Shown: positions 1 to 9,200, counted from the stretch's first letter. The stretch: 34,957 nucleotides of DNA from an uncultured Pelagibacteraceae bacterium (GCA_902595885.1 CACJRQ010000011.1:1-34957); one strand, 5' to 3'. Numbers and translations: made by a program. Notes: a model not told the origin generated them from the letters alone.

Positions 1-1
1 A

Positions 2-256
2 GATGCAGGAGCAGGAACAGCTGCACATAGAGCTGCAGGAAATGCTCCATGTGTAACTATCTCCTTAGATATAAAATTTATAGGCGCTTCAAAAGTTGGA
101 GATGAAATTATTGGACATACAAAAATTTTAAAAAAAACGAATACTCTTGTGTTTTTATTTTGTGAGCTAAAGTGTAATGATAAAATAATTACCTCTGCGT
201 CTGGAGTATGGAAAATTATTAAAATAAAGCTTTCTAATTTAGGTCCAGGTGGGTAA
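2..256 (+). CDS. PaaI-type hotdog thioesterase, C-terminal part
   Basis: Only the last 84 codons are in the window; the gene begins upstream. The reading frame is open from base 2 to the TAA at 254-256. The visible part matches the back half of a PaaI/YbgC-like hotdog acyl-CoA thioesterase: a stretch reading APCVTISLDIKFIGASKVGD, where the family places the long hotdog strand, then a VFLFCELKCNDKIITSASG pattern near the end, as in proteins that finish with 'xASGTFKI'. Such enzymes hydrolyse acyl-CoA thioesters in the cytoplasm; the substrate cannot be told. It converges on the TRAP permease with only 2 nt between the stop codons and no terminator hairpin. The assignment rests on fold-level similarity in a partial sequence. 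Confidence 0.7.
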   Translation, partial: DAGAGTAAHRAAGNAPCVTISLDIKFIGASKVGDEIIGHTKILKKTNTLVFLFCELKCNDKIITSASGVWKIIKIKLSNLGPGG

Positions 257-258
257 TT

Positions 259-2580
259 TTACTCTTTTCTTTTTAAGTTAAAGTAGCCAAATACTACTAA
301 CAATAATATTGCTATAGGATAAACGATATTTTTGGATGGTCTATCCGAATTTTCAATTTTAAATTCACTTATATAGTCTCCCATTTCAAAACCACTTTTT
401 TTTGCTTCTCCATTCCATTTCAAATTATCAACAACAACTTTATCATCTTGTTTCATTAATGTAATTCCATAGTCCTCTAAAGTAAATTTATCCTCAAAAG
501 TATTTTTTGATATCACAAATAACTTATATCTTTCTCCGTATAAACTAGGCCTTGTTATTTTAATTTGAATTTCTTTTGTTGAGTCTAATTTCATTGAATT
601 AATTTTAGTAATTTCCTCATAATTATATTTTGGATAAAATTTGTTTAAAACAAAGTCGGGTGATAACAAGGAAATAGAAATTACTAAAAAAATAATTATT
701 TCATACCATTTAAGTTTATTAATAAACCATCCTTGAGTGGCTGAGGTAAATACTAAAATCCCAATTAAAGAAGTTATAATTACAATCAATCCATGCCAAA
801 TATTTTCAATACCAATAAGTAAAAGTTCATGGTTAAATAAGAATACAATTGGCAAAATTCCTGTTCTTAAACTATACCAAAAAGCTTGCACACCTGTTCT
901 TAAGGGGTCTCCACCAGATATTCCTGCAGCTGCATAAGAGGCAAGTCCCACTGGTGGCGTTACATCAGCCATTAAGCCAAAATAAAAGACAAATAAATGA
1001 ACTGCAATTAACGGAAAAATAAAACCTGAGGCATTCCCAACATCCACTAACACAGTCGCCATTAAAGAAGCAACAACAACATAATTTGCCGTTGTTGGCA
1101 AACCCATTCCTAAAAGTAAGCACAAAATAATTGTTAAAAATAATAATATAGTAACGTTATCTTTAGCTATAGATTCTATAACTATTATTAAATTAGTACT
1201 TAAGCCTGTAGATCCAACTGCACCAACAATAATTCCTGCAGTTGCAATCGCTATACCAACAGCAACCATATTTAAAGCGCCTTTTTCAAAACCAACTATT
1301 GTTTGATTAAACCATTCTTTAAGAGCATCTTTTTTAATTTCATTTTTAATTAACAAATTTATTAAATTGACTAAAACCAAAGTAATGGTTGCATAAAAAA
1401 TTGAATATGAGGCAGTAAATCTTAAATAAACCAAAGTATAAATTAAAACAAAAATTGGTATTAAAAAATGTATCCCAGATAAAAAAGTTTTTTTTAAATG
1501 AGGAACATCTGCATCATCCATTCCTTTGAGATTTAATTTTAAAGCTTCTAAATGTGAAATATAAAATAATGCTATGTAAGAAATAATTGCTGGTAAGAAA
1601 GCATGTTTAACTATTTCAAAGTAAGTTACACCAATAAAACTTGCCATTACGAATGCAGCCGCGCCCATGACAGGTGGCATGATCTGACCATTGACTGATG
1701 AGGAAACCTCGATAGCACCAGCTTTTTCTTTTGAAAAACCAGTTTTTTTCATAATTGGAATTGTAAAAGTTCCAGTAGTAACTGTGTTTGCAATTGAAGA
1801 TCCCGAAATTAATCCAGTCATACCTGAGCCTAATATTGCTGCCTTTGCAGGTCCTCCTCTCATTTTTCCAACCATTGCAAAAGCAAGATCTAAAAAATAT
1901 TTCCCACCACCAGCAGTTTCAAGCAAAGCGCCAAATAAAACAAATAAGAAAATAAAATCTACTGATACCCCAATCGGAATTCCAAAAATTGCTTCTTGAT
2001 CAAGCCACTGGAAGCCTACAAGTCTATTTAAAGATAAACCACCATGCGATATTATTTCAGGCGCATACCTTCCAAAGTATGAAAACAACAGAAAACAACT
2101 AGCAATAATTACTAAAGGTAAACCAATTGCTCTTCTGGTAGCCTCTAAAAGAATTAAAATTCCACATCCTCCCAAAATCAATTCTAACGGAAAATTTAAT
2201 GTTTCTGATATCTTCAAATTTAAAAGAACGCCTCCTCTTTCAACCAACTGATCATAAAAAAAATAAATATAAAGACACGATATCGCTCCCATAAAACTGA
2301 TCAAAACATCAAAAAACGAAATTTTCTTTCCCTTTGATATTGGGTAAATTAAAAAGGCTAAAGTTAAAGCAAACCCTAAATGAATTGCCCTTGCTGGCAA
2401 TCCCTTAAACATTCCAAAATTTAACATAAATGGAAATGGTGAAGCGTACCAAAGTTGAAATAATGACCAAATAATTGCTATTGCTGAAACAATTTTCAAA
2501 TGAAAACCAGTAATATTTCTAGTTGGTGATAAGTCTTCGCTTATTTTATTTTTAATTTTACTACTGATTGAGTCGCTCAT
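259..2580 (-). CDS. TRAP transporter fused permease (4TM/12TM, TAXI type)
   Basis: A 773-residue, very hydrophobic protein joining the small DctQ-like and large DctM-like membrane subunits of a TRAP transporter in one chain, the usual form for TAXI-type systems. It would use an ion gradient to import the ligand delivered by the periplasmic binding protein encoded just upstream. The DctM part shows glycine-rich conserved loops such as GSGMTGLISGSSIANTVTTG and LLGMGLPTTANYVV. The last ~170 residues carry two membrane segments around a soluble stretch and resemble the DUF3394 tail often attached to this family. It lies 71 nt downstream of the binding-protein gene, separated by a strong hairpin, so it is probably expressed at a lower level. 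The ligand is unknown. Confidence 0.9.
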   Translation of the reverse strand: MSDSISSKIKNKISEDLSPTRNITGFHLKIVSAIAIIWSLFQLWYASPFPFMLNFGMFKGLPARAIHLGFALTLAFLIYPISKGKKISFFDVLISFMGAISCLYIYFFYDQLVERGGVLLNLKISETLNFPLELILGGCGILILLEATRRAIGLPLVIIASCFLLFSYFGRYAPEIISHGGLSLNRLVGFQWLDQEAIFGIPIGVSVDFIFLFVLFGALLETAGGGKYFLDLAFAMVGKMRGGPAKAAILGSGMTGLISGSSIANTVTTGTFTIPIMKKTGFSKEKAGAIEVSSSVNGQIMPPVMGAAAFVMASFIGVTYFEIVKHAFLPAIISYIALFYISHLEALKLNLKGMDDADVPHLKKTFLSGIHFLIPIFVLIYTLVYLRFTASYSIFYATITLVLVNLINLLIKNEIKKDALKEWFNQTIVGFEKGALNMVAVGIAIATAGIIVGAVGSTGLSTNLIIVIESIAKDNVTILLFLTIILCLLLGMGLPTTANYVVVASLMATVLVDVGNASGFIFPLIAVHLFVFYFGLMADVTPPVGLASYAAAGISGGDPLRTGVQAFWYSLRTGILPIVFLFNHELLLIGIENIWHGLIVIITSLIGILVFTSATQGWFINKLKWYEIIIFLVISISLLSPDFVLNKFYPKYNYEEITKINSMKLDSTKEIQIKITRPSLYGERYKLFVISKNTFEDKFTLEDYGITLMKQDDKVVVDNLKWNGEAKKSGFEMGDYISEFKIENSDRPSKNIVYPIAILLLVVFGYFNLKRKE

Positions 2581-2598
2581 TAAAATTATTCATACCAT

Positions 2599-2635
2599 AA
2601 AAAAAAGGCCCGGTAAAAATTACCAGGCCTTTTTA
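2599..2635 (-). terminator. Bidirectional intrinsic terminator between TRAP genes
   Basis: A ten-pair stem with one C-A mismatch (arms 2607-2616 and 2620-2629, loop AAA) is preceded by eight A on the plus strand and followed by five T. Read on the minus strand it is a canonical hairpin followed by eight U. It sits after the binding-protein gene and before the permease gene transcribed in the same direction, so it probably attenuates the operon. Confidence 0.85.
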
Positions 2636-2651
2636 ATTAATAAAAATTGGA

Positions 2652-3656
2652 TTACATTAACCCAGCTTCTTTATAGTATTTTATTGCTCCTGGATGTAAT
2701 GGAGCAGATAAACCATCTTTAATCATGTTTTTCTTTTCCAAGAATCCAAATGCTGGATGTTGTTTTTTGAAATCATCAAAATTTTCCATTACAGCTTTTG
2801 TAACTAAATAAACAAGCTCCTCAGAAACATCCGCAGAAGTTACAACAGTAGCTTTTACGCCAAAAGTTGTAGCATCTTTTTTCTGACCTGTATAAGTTCC
2901 TTTAGGTATTACTGCCTGTGCATAATAGTCAGCACCATTAATTAAACCTTGAACTTCAGAACCTGTTAAATTGATTGGAGACGCTTTAGCTGCACAAGTT
3001 GCTGCTTGTTCCATGGCACCATTAGGAAATCCAACAGAATAACCAAATGCATCTATTTTTCCATCACATAGAGCTTTAACTTGTTCAGAAGAAGTAAGTT
3101 CAGTTGTTGATTTAAAGAAACTATTATCAACACCCATTGCTTTCATCAGTTCTTCCATAGTTCCTCTTTGACCTGAACCAGGATTACCGATGTTAACTAC
3201 TTTTCCTTTTAATCCAGCAAAATCTTTGATTTTTGCTTTTTTTCTAGCCCAAATTTGAAAAGGCTCATTGTGAACTGAGAAAACTGCTCTCAAATTACTA
3301 AATTGTTTTCCTTCCCATTTACTAGATCCATTAACAGCATGATACTGCCAGTCTGATTGCGCTACACCAAATTGGAATTCTCCAGCTGCTATCTGACCAA
3401 TATTGTAGTTAGATCCACCAGTGGATGGAGCAGTACATCTATAAGCTTTAGCTGTACCTTTTTTTCTACCATGTTCAGCACTAATTGCTGATTTGTGAAG
3501 CATTTTACATATAGCGTTCCCTGTTTGGAAGTATACTCCTGTAGGTCCGCCTGTTCCTATCGTAAAGAACTCAGCTGATTTAGCAACAGTTGTCAAAGAC
3601 AATGATGCAAATAAAATCAGTAAAGCACTTGATAGAGATGTGATTATTTTTTTCAT
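2652..3656 (-). CDS. TAXI family TRAP transporter solute-binding protein
   Basis: A 334-residue periplasmic binding protein. Residues 1-28 form a signal peptide with a lysine start, a hydrophobic core and an AKSA cleavage site. The mature protein starts with FFTIGTGGPTGVYFQTG, the conserved opening of TAXI (TRAP-associated extracytoplasmic immunogenic) proteins, and later has NIGNPGSGQRGTMEELM, also typical. It should capture a solute in the periplasm and hand it to the fused permease encoded next. Known TAXI proteins that have been studied bind organic acids such as glutamate or 2-oxoglutarate; nothing here fixes the ligand. A purine-rich AGAGGGG lies about 7 nt before the ATG. The following terminator suggests the usual excess of binding protein over permease. 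Confidence 0.93.
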   Translation of the reverse strand: MKKIITSLSSALLILFASLSLTTVAKSAEFFTIGTGGPTGVYFQTGNAICKMLHKSAISAEHGRKKGTAKAYRCTAPSTGGSNYNIGQIAAGEFQFGVAQSDWQYHAVNGSSKWEGKQFSNLRAVFSVHNEPFQIWARKKAKIKDFAGLKGKVVNIGNPGSGQRGTMEELMKAMGVDNSFFKSTTELTSSEQVKALCDGKIDAFGYSVGFPNGAMEQAATCAAKASPINLTGSEVQGLINGADYYAQAVIPKGTYTGQKKDATTFGVKATVVTSADVSEELVYLVTKAVMENFDDFKKQHPAFGFLEKKNMIKDGLSAPLHPGAIKYYKEAGLM

Positions 3657-3735
3657 TGTTTACCCCTCTATTTATATGTCGTTATTTTTATAAGTTTATT
3701 CTAACAAAAAATAATCGTAGGTGTACAGAGTGATT

Positions 3736-4962
3736 TTATAAGTTTTCTGACCAATTCTTTAGTTTATTTACACCTTCTACTACTTTTGGCGCAAACTTAT
3801 TAATTAAATTTTCATCAATTTTTTTAGTTTCATCAATATTTTTCATAAACTCTTGTCCATCAAAATCTGTAAAACTTAACCTTGCTAACATTTTATCTGG
3901 ATTAAATCCAAAATCAGAACCTGGTAATAAAGCAACTCCAGTACTATTTAATATATCGCTACACATTTCTGATGAAGTTTTAAATTTGTTATTTAAAAAT
4001 TCTGGCATCAAATAAAACCCCCCCTGAGGCTCATTAATCAATACCTTATTTGATTTTAAATTTAAAAAAACATATTTACCAACTGCATTTAAAATATTTA
4101 TTGATTTTGTAATATAATTTGAATGATCATTTTCGTAAGCTTTAATAGCTGCATACTGAATAGGTGCACTCACAGCAGAAAAAGTTTCGCTTGCTAATAC
4201 ATTGATCATATTTTTTATATCATTCAATTCATCTGGAATTATAAAATAACCAAGTCTCCATCCCCCAGCACCACACCATTTACTAAGTCCTGTGCTAATA
4301 ATTGTTTTCTCAGGACAATAACTTGAGATAGATTTGAAATTTTTTGAAAATGTTAATTCCGAATATATTTCATCTGATAAAATTATAAGATTGTATTTTT
4401 TGGCAATTTCTGAAATTTCTTCTAGTTTATCACAAACCTGCCCAGAGGGATTGTTTGGTGAATTTAAAAACAATAAATAATTTTTATTTTTATCTTTTAA
4501 TATGATTTTCTCAATTTGTGTTCCTGTAGGAAACCAATTGTTATCCCTTTCTGTTTGGAGAATTTGAATTTTATTTCTACCTAAAATAGCTTGCGGCACG
4601 TATGAAACCCAACTAGGTGCTGGCAGTATAATCTCACCATCAAAAATTATATGTAACAAAAACATTAATTCTTTAGATCCAGGTCCAATTATTACATTGT
4701 GCGATTTATAGTTATAATTTTTCTTTTTAGATGAATATTTAGCAACAGCTTCCCTCAGTTCGTCAAGACCCTGCATAGGTAAATATTTATTTTGATAAGC
4801 ATTATTTCTTAATTCTTCAACTATATCTTCAGGCACTTTAAATGGGGATTGTCCAAAACCAAATTTAAAAATTTTCTTACCTTGATCTTCCAATCTTTTT
4901 GAAGTTTCATTAATTAAAAGAGTAGAAGATGGCTTTAAATTTTTAACTAATTTTTTTAACAT
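3736..4962 (-). CDS. PLP-dependent class I/II aminotransferase
   Basis: A 408-residue fold-type I aminotransferase of the aspartate aminotransferase family. Visible catalytic features are the NSPNNPSG loop (167-174, N171 to the cofactor ring), SDEIYSEL (D197 to the pyridine nitrogen, Y200), STGLSKWCGAGGWRLGY with the Schiff-base lysine K228, and a C-terminal R-SFTDFDG stretch supplying the substrate-carboxylate arginine. It transfers amino groups between an amino acid and a 2-oxo acid in the cytoplasm; sequence alone does not separate aspartate, alanine, aromatic or other specificity. It is upstream of, and co-directional with, the TRAP genes (79 nt gap), so a link to a transported organic or amino acid is possible but unproven. 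The upstream 168 nt is shared with the divergent helicase gene. Confidence 0.88.
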   Translation of the reverse strand: MLKKLVKNLKPSSTLLINETSKRLEDQGKKIFKFGFGQSPFKVPEDIVEELRNNAYQNKYLPMQGLDELREAVAKYSSKKKNYNYKSHNVIIGPGSKELMFLLHIIFDGEIILPAPSWVSYVPQAILGRNKIQILQTERDNNWFPTGTQIEKIILKDKNKNYLLFLNSPNNPSGQVCDKLEEISEIAKKYNLIILSDEIYSELTFSKNFKSISSYCPEKTIISTGLSKWCGAGGWRLGYFIIPDELNDIKNMINVLASETFSAVSAPIQYAAIKAYENDHSNYITKSINILNAVGKYVFLNLKSNKVLINEPQGGFYLMPEFLNNKFKTSSEMCSDILNSTGVALLPGSDFGFNPDKMLARLSFTDFDGQEFMKNIDETKKIDENLINKFAPKVVEGVNKLKNWSENL

Positions 4963-5034
4963 TAAATTATTTTATTATTATAGGATTAAACTTATTTATG
5001 ATAATCTCACTAAGTTTAAAAAGAAAATGAGAAC

Positions 5035-5108
5035 TTTTTACCCTACGATTCGGTCATGTTTTAGTCTATTTTTGTTCTTTAACAGTAACAATATCTGGTA
5101 GGTAAAAA
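5035..5108 (+). other. Possible structured leader of the helicase gene
   Basis: The arms TTTTTACCCTAC (5035-5046) and GTAGGTAAAAA (5098-5108) can pair over 11 positions with one bulged C, enclosing about 51 nt that contains a smaller TTGTT/AACAA pair. It lies in the divergent intergenic region, ending 22 nt before the helicase ATG. It could be a folded 5' leader or chance in AT-rich DNA. Confidence 0.25.
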
Positions 5109-5130
5109 AAAAGAAGCACAAAAGATAGAA

Positions 5131-7611
5131 ATGACTAAAAATAAAATTACAGCTGTTCTGGGTCCTACCAATACAGGCAAAACTCATCTTGCTATTGAAA
5201 CAATGCTTTCATTTGAAACTGGTATGATTGGATTTCCACTTAGATTACTTGCAAGAGAAGTTTATGACAAAGTAATAAAGAAAATAAATTTAGATAAAGT
5301 TGCACTTATAACCGGCGAAGAAAAAATAATTCCATCTAACGCTAAATATTTTTTATGCACGGTAGAGTCTATGCCAATTGACAAACATCTAGAGTTTGTT
5401 GGCGTGGATGAGATTCAAATGTGCTCTGATCATGAAAGAGGTCATATTTTTACTGATAGACTTTTAAATATGAGAGGAGAAAAACTTACAATGCTAATGG
5501 GTTCAAGCACCATTAAAAATATTATCACAAAATTAGATGGAGATATTGAATTTATAAATAGAGAAAGACTTTCTAAACTTACCTACGCTGGTCATAAAAA
5601 AATATCGAGAATTGACAGAAAAACAGCAATCATTGCATTTTCAGCAGAGGAGGTTTATGCCATTGCTGAGTTAATAAGAAGACAAAAGGGTGGTGCCGCT
5701 ATTGTAATGGGATCACTAAGTCCAAAAACAAGAAATGCTCAAGTTGAATTATATCAATCTGGAGATGTTGATTTCCTGGTTGCGACAGATGCAATTGGGA
5801 TGGGAATAAACATGGATTTAGATTTTGTTTATTTTTCAAATGTTAAGAAATTTGATGGAAAAAAATTAAGAAGATTAAATCTATCTGAAATAGGTCAAAT
5901 AGCCGGTAGAGCCGGTCGATACCTTAACGATGGAGGTTTCGGTATTACTGGTGATTGTAAAGAAATATCTCCAGAAGAGGTAGAATTATTAGAAAATCAT
6001 AAATTTGAAGAAATAAGAACTTTGTTTTGGAGAAATTCAAATCTTAATTTCAATAACCCAATTAGTTTAATTAAAAGTTTAGAGGAAAAACCTCAGGTGG
6101 AATGGCTAAGAAAAATTCATGAATGTGAGGATGAAAAAGCACTTAAATATTTTTTAAAAGATCAAAAAATTTTAAATAAAGAATTTGATAAGAAAACTTT
6201 AATGCTCTTGTGGGAATGTTGCCAAATACCTGATTTTGTAAAAAAAACTTATGGGAATCATTTTGAAGTTATAGGAAATGTATTTAAATTTTTAACTAGC
6301 AAAAAAGGACTAATTTCTGAAGATTATATGAGATTACAGCTCATGAAACTAGATAAATTAGATGGAAATGTAGATTCTTTATCAAATAGAATTGCAAATG
6401 TCAGAACTTGGTCATATGTTTCAAATAAAAATAATTGGGTAGAAAATCAAAGTTATTGGATTGAAAAAACTAAACACTTAGAAGATAGACTTTCAGACAG
6501 ATTACATGAAGAACTTACTAAAACTTTTATTGACAAAAGAGCAAGCGTGCTCGCCAGAGGTTTAAAACAAGATATGGAATTTAAAACTGAAATTTTACAA
6601 AACAATGATGTTAAAATTGATGATCAATTCATCGGAAAGATAAAAGGACTAAAATTAGAACTAGATCTAAAAAAAGGTGCTTTGGAAACAGATATTAAAT
6701 CTTTAAAAAAAGCTGCCAGGCAAACTATTGGTCCAGAATTAGAAAAACGTGTTCAATCAATAATTGATACAGGATTAATTAGTTTGAATGAAGATTTTAA
6801 AATTTACTGGAATGAGTTCCCAATTGCCAAATTAACAACAGGTAGTGACTATTTAAATCCTAATTTTGATTTAATTGTTGATGATGTTATTCAAAAAAAT
6901 ACTAAACAAAAATTAAATGACTATATTAATAAATGGATACATTCAAAAATAAATAACGTTCTTAAAAGTTTAATTGATTTAAAAAATATAAAAGAAAATA
7001 ATTCATCAATTAAAGCACTGGCATACCAACTCTATGAAAATAATGGAGTATTAAAAAGAGATCAAGTTTCTGAATACTTAAAAAACTTAGAACAAAATGA
7101 AAGAAAAATTCTTAGAGACTTAGGAGTAAAGTTTGGGAGATATCATGTTTTCCTTTATCAATTAATTAAACCAGAAGCAGTATCTTTGCGAACATTATTG
7201 TGGAAAAATTTTTATCAAAAATTTCATAATTTAAAACCACCTACCTTCGGTTTAAATTTTTTGGATAATAAAGAAATAAAAAATAAAAACTTTATGCTTT
7301 TGTGTGGATTTGAAAAATTTGATAATTTTTTCGTAAGAATTGATATTTTGGAAAGATTATTTGTATTAATAATAAATTCTAGTTCAAAAGAAAATTCTGA
7401 AATAAAATTAGTTCCAGAAATGTTAAATCTTTTAGGATGTAGTAAAGATAACTTCAAAAAATTACTTCAAAAAATGAATTATAAAATATTTGAAAAAGAA
7501 AATGATACATTTTTTAAATATAGCCCTACTAAGAAATTTAAAAAAATTACTACAAAGAAGATCTCAAATGAAAATCCATTTAAAATATTAAAGAATTTGA
7601 ATTTAAGTTAA
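5131..7611 (+). CDS. SUV3-like superfamily 2 RNA helicase
   Basis: An 826-residue helicase close to mitochondrial SUV3 (SUPV3L1). The N-terminal core shows Walker A GPTNTGKT (11-18, K17), motif II DEIQ (93-96) rather than DEAD, GSSTIKN as the motif III region, ATDAIGMGINM (218-228) and motif VI QIAGRAGR (256-263). The rest is helical with a long lysine-rich stretch and no extra domain I can name. SUV3 is an NTP-driven 3'-5' RNA helicase that partners PNPase in mitochondrial RNA decay; the bacterial relative is assumed to unwind RNA in the cytoplasm. It ends one base before the TerB-like gene and probably leads an operon with fdxA and carD, as in many alphaproteobacteria. The ATG at 5131 gives the glycine-loop start expected of the family. 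Confidence 0.88.
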   Translation: MTKNKITAVLGPTNTGKTHLAIETMLSFETGMIGFPLRLLAREVYDKVIKKINLDKVALITGEEKIIPSNAKYFLCTVESMPIDKHLEFVGVDEIQMCSDHERGHIFTDRLLNMRGEKLTMLMGSSTIKNIITKLDGDIEFINRERLSKLTYAGHKKISRIDRKTAIIAFSAEEVYAIAELIRRQKGGAAIVMGSLSPKTRNAQVELYQSGDVDFLVATDAIGMGINMDLDFVYFSNVKKFDGKKLRRLNLSEIGQIAGRAGRYLNDGGFGITGDCKEISPEEVELLENHKFEEIRTLFWRNSNLNFNNPISLIKSLEEKPQVEWLRKIHECEDEKALKYFLKDQKILNKEFDKKTLMLLWECCQIPDFVKKTYGNHFEVIGNVFKFLTSKKGLISEDYMRLQLMKLDKLDGNVDSLSNRIANVRTWSYVSNKNNWVENQSYWIEKTKHLEDRLSDRLHEELTKTFIDKRASVLARGLKQDMEFKTEILQNNDVKIDDQFIGKIKGLKLELDLKKGALETDIKSLKKAARQTIGPELEKRVQSIIDTGLISLNEDFKIYWNEFPIAKLTTGSDYLNPNFDLIVDDVIQKNTKQKLNDYINKWIHSKINNVLKSLIDLKNIKENNSSIKALAYQLYENNGVLKRDQVSEYLKNLEQNERKILRDLGVKFGRYHVFLYQLIKPEAVSLRTLLWKNFYQKFHNLKPPTFGLNFLDNKEIKNKNFMLLCGFEKFDNFFVRIDILERLFVLIINSSSKENSEIKLVPEMLNLLGCSKDNFKKLLQKMNYKIFEKENDTFFKYSPTKKFKKITTKKISNENPFKILKNLNLS

Positions 7612-7612
7612 A

Positions 7613-8023
7613 ATGTTTTTTAAAAAAAAAGAAATAAAAAATTATAATTTTCTTACAAAAGTTTGTGCTTTATTAATTCATGCTGCTAAAATAGATGAGA
7701 ATTATTCAGATAAAGAGGAAGAAATTATTAAAAAAACACTTGGTGAGCTTGGTTTAGGAGATAATAATATTTCTAAAACGATTGAAGAAGCAAAAATAAT
7801 TGAAGAAAGCTCAAATCAAATTTTAGATTTTACTAAAGAAGTAAAAAATTTACCTGAACAAGACAAAATTAAAATCGTAGAGGCTTTATGGTCTATAATT
7901 TATTCAAACAAAGATGCTGATATATATGAAACTAATTTAATGAGACGACTTGCGGGATTACTTTATATTGACAACAAAACTATGGGCGATATTAAAGAAA
8001 AAATTAAACAAAATTCAAAATGA
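7613..8023 (+). CDS. TerB-like (tellurite-resistance family) helical protein
   Basis: A 136-residue cytoplasmic protein, mostly helical. The N-terminal part ([20 protein letters not shown], then [11 protein letters not shown]) and the C-terminal part ([20 protein letters not shown], then [11 protein letters not shown]) show the two-helix repeats with acidic turns seen in TerB/DUF-type proteins, which are thought to bind metal through those acidic residues. No enzyme activity is known for stand-alone members and I assign none. It starts one base after the helicase stop and overlaps fdxA by 4 nt (ATGA), so the three are translationally coupled. In other alphaproteobacteria I recall a small S4 RNA-binding protein gene in this slot; no S4 gene is present here. 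Confidence 0.75.
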   Translation: MFFKKKEIKNYNFLTKVCALLIHAAKIDENYSDKEEEIIKKTLGELGLGDNNISKTIEEAKIIEESSNQILDFTKEVKNLPEQDKIKIVEALWSIIYSNKDADIYETNLMRRLAGLLYIDNKTMGDIKEKIKQNSK

Positions 8024-8346
8024 CATATATCGTAAACGACAATTGTATTAAGTGCAAACTAACAGACTGCGTTGATGTCTGCCCAGTTGATTGCTTTTAC
8101 GAAGGTAAAAATATGCTTGTAATTAAACCCGATGAGTGTATAGATTGTGGCGTTTGCGAGCCAGAATGTCCCGTTGATGCCATAAAAGCAGACACTGAAC
8201 CTGGAAGTGAAAAATGGTTAGAGATCAATAAAAAATATTCTGAAATCTGGCCTAACATAAGTGAAAAAAAAGATCCACCAGCGGATCATGAGAAATTTAA
8301 AAATGAGCAAAATAAGTACGAAAAATATTTTAAAGAAAATCTTTAA
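8020..8346 (+). CDS. fdxA: Seven-iron ferredoxin FdxA
   Basis: A 108-residue ferredoxin carrying one [3Fe-4S] and one [4Fe-4S] cluster. The cysteine pattern matches Azotobacter ferredoxin I shifted by one: C9, C17 and C50 for the 3Fe cluster, and C21, C40, C43 and C46 for the 4Fe cluster, with C12 and C25 extra. The strings [13 protein letters not shown] and [16 protein letters not shown] are nearly identical to that protein, and the tail ending in [11 protein letters not shown] is also conserved. It is a soluble low-potential electron carrier; partners are not identifiable here. It overlaps the TerB-like stop by 4 nt and the carD start by 44 nt if carD begins at 8303. Its conserved position before carD fits the alphaproteobacterial order. 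Confidence 0.95.
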   Translation: MTYIVNDNCIKCKLTDCVDVCPVDCFYEGKNMLVIKPDECIDCGVCEPECPVDAIKADTEPGSEKWLEINKKYSEIWPNISEKKDPPADHEKFKNEQNKYEKYFKENL

Positions 8347-9199
8347 AGGCAAAACAAATAAAAAAGTGAAAAAAAAAGTTTCTAAAAAGAAGGTTGTAAA
8401 AACAAAAAAAACGGTAAAAGCTAAAAAAGCTAAAAAAATAATTACAAAAAAAGTCAAAAAAGTTACTAAAAAAGTTTCACCTAAAGTTAGTAAAATAAAA
8501 AAAACCGTTAAAGCTGCAGAAACAACAGCTGATCCAAAAGTAGATAATTTAAGAATTTCTAAAACAAATGAGGTTAAACCAGAAATTAAGAAAGTTAAAA
8601 AACAAGATAGTGAAAAAAGAGAATTTAAAGTGAAAGATTATATAGTCTATCCTAAACATGGAGTTGGTCAAATTACTGAATTCAAAAAAATCAACATAGG
8701 AGGAATTGATGTTGAAACCTACGTGATTAAATTTGAAAAAGATAAAGCTAATGGGATGGTTCCTGTAAATAAACAATCACACTTAAGACCACTTTCAACT
8801 GTTAATCAAATTAACAAATGTATTTCAATATTAAAAAGTAAACCAAAAATAAAAAGATCTATGTGGAGTAGAAGGGCCCAAGAATATGAGTCTAAAATTT
8901 CATCTGGAAAGGTTTATGAGTTAGCTGAAGTGGTAAGGGATTTAAACAAGGGTGATGACCTTATGGTAGAACAATCATACAGTGAAAGACAATTATTTGA
9001 AAAAGCATATGATAGAATACTTAATGAATTTCAAATAGTTTTGAATATATCCTTAGAAGATACCCAAAAAAAATTAGATAAAGCTCTAAAAAGAAATTTA
9101 GCTGGACAATCTCAAACAACATCAATTCCAAAACCTCCAGCTTCGGATCTGCCAGTTGATGAACCTATTTCAGAAACAGAAGAACCTATAGAAGAATAA
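8303..9199 (+). CDS. carD: CarD/CdnL RNA-polymerase-binding regulator with lysine-rich N-terminal tail
   Basis: The core is a CarD_CdnL/TRCF-type RNA polymerase interaction domain ([20 protein letters not shown]) beginning near residue 107 of a 298-residue product, followed by the helical DNA-binding part ([16 protein letters not shown], then LAEVVRDLN, then [17 protein letters not shown]). CarD proteins bind the beta subunit and stabilise open promoter complexes, notably at rRNA promoters. Ordinary alphaproteobacterial members are about 165-170 residues; here about 90 extra residues precede the core, dominated by Lys with Ala, Val and Thr and resembling a histone H1 tail, and an acidic Pro/Glu tail ends the protein. 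I chose the ATG at 8303; in-frame ATGs at 8261 and 8288 and a GTG at 8366, which would avoid overlapping fdxA, are alternatives. A terminator follows at once. Confidence 0.88.
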   Translation: MSKISTKNILKKIFKGKTNKKVKKKVSKKKVVKTKKTVKAKKAKKIITKKVKKVTKKVSPKVSKIKKTVKAAETTADPKVDNLRISKTNEVKPEIKKVKKQDSEKREFKVKDYIVYPKHGVGQITEFKKINIGGIDVETYVIKFEKDKANGMVPVNKQSHLRPLSTVNQINKCISILKSKPKIKRSMWSRRAQEYESKISSGKVYELAEVVRDLNKGDDLMVEQSYSERQLFEKAYDRILNEFQIVLNISLEDTQKKLDKALKRNLAGQSQTTSIPKPPASDLPVDEPISETEEPIEE

Positions 9200-9200
9200 A

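Noticed and set aside
1691-1999. Plus-strand 102-codon frame inside the TRAP permease gene
   Set aside because: It is antisense to a well conserved membrane protein and has no recognisable features.
3685-3705. Irr-box-like halves TTTATAA and TTCTAAC upstream of the TRAP binding protein
   Set aside because: The halves are 5 nt apart rather than 3, so they do not fit the element.
8261-8302. Longer carD start at 8261 or 8288
   Set aside because: It would deepen the overlap with fdxA and adds no conserved residues; kept only as an alternative.
8218-8457. Minus-strand frame rich in Phe opposite carD
   Set aside because: It is the mirror of the lysine codons in the CarD tail, with no start signals or family match.
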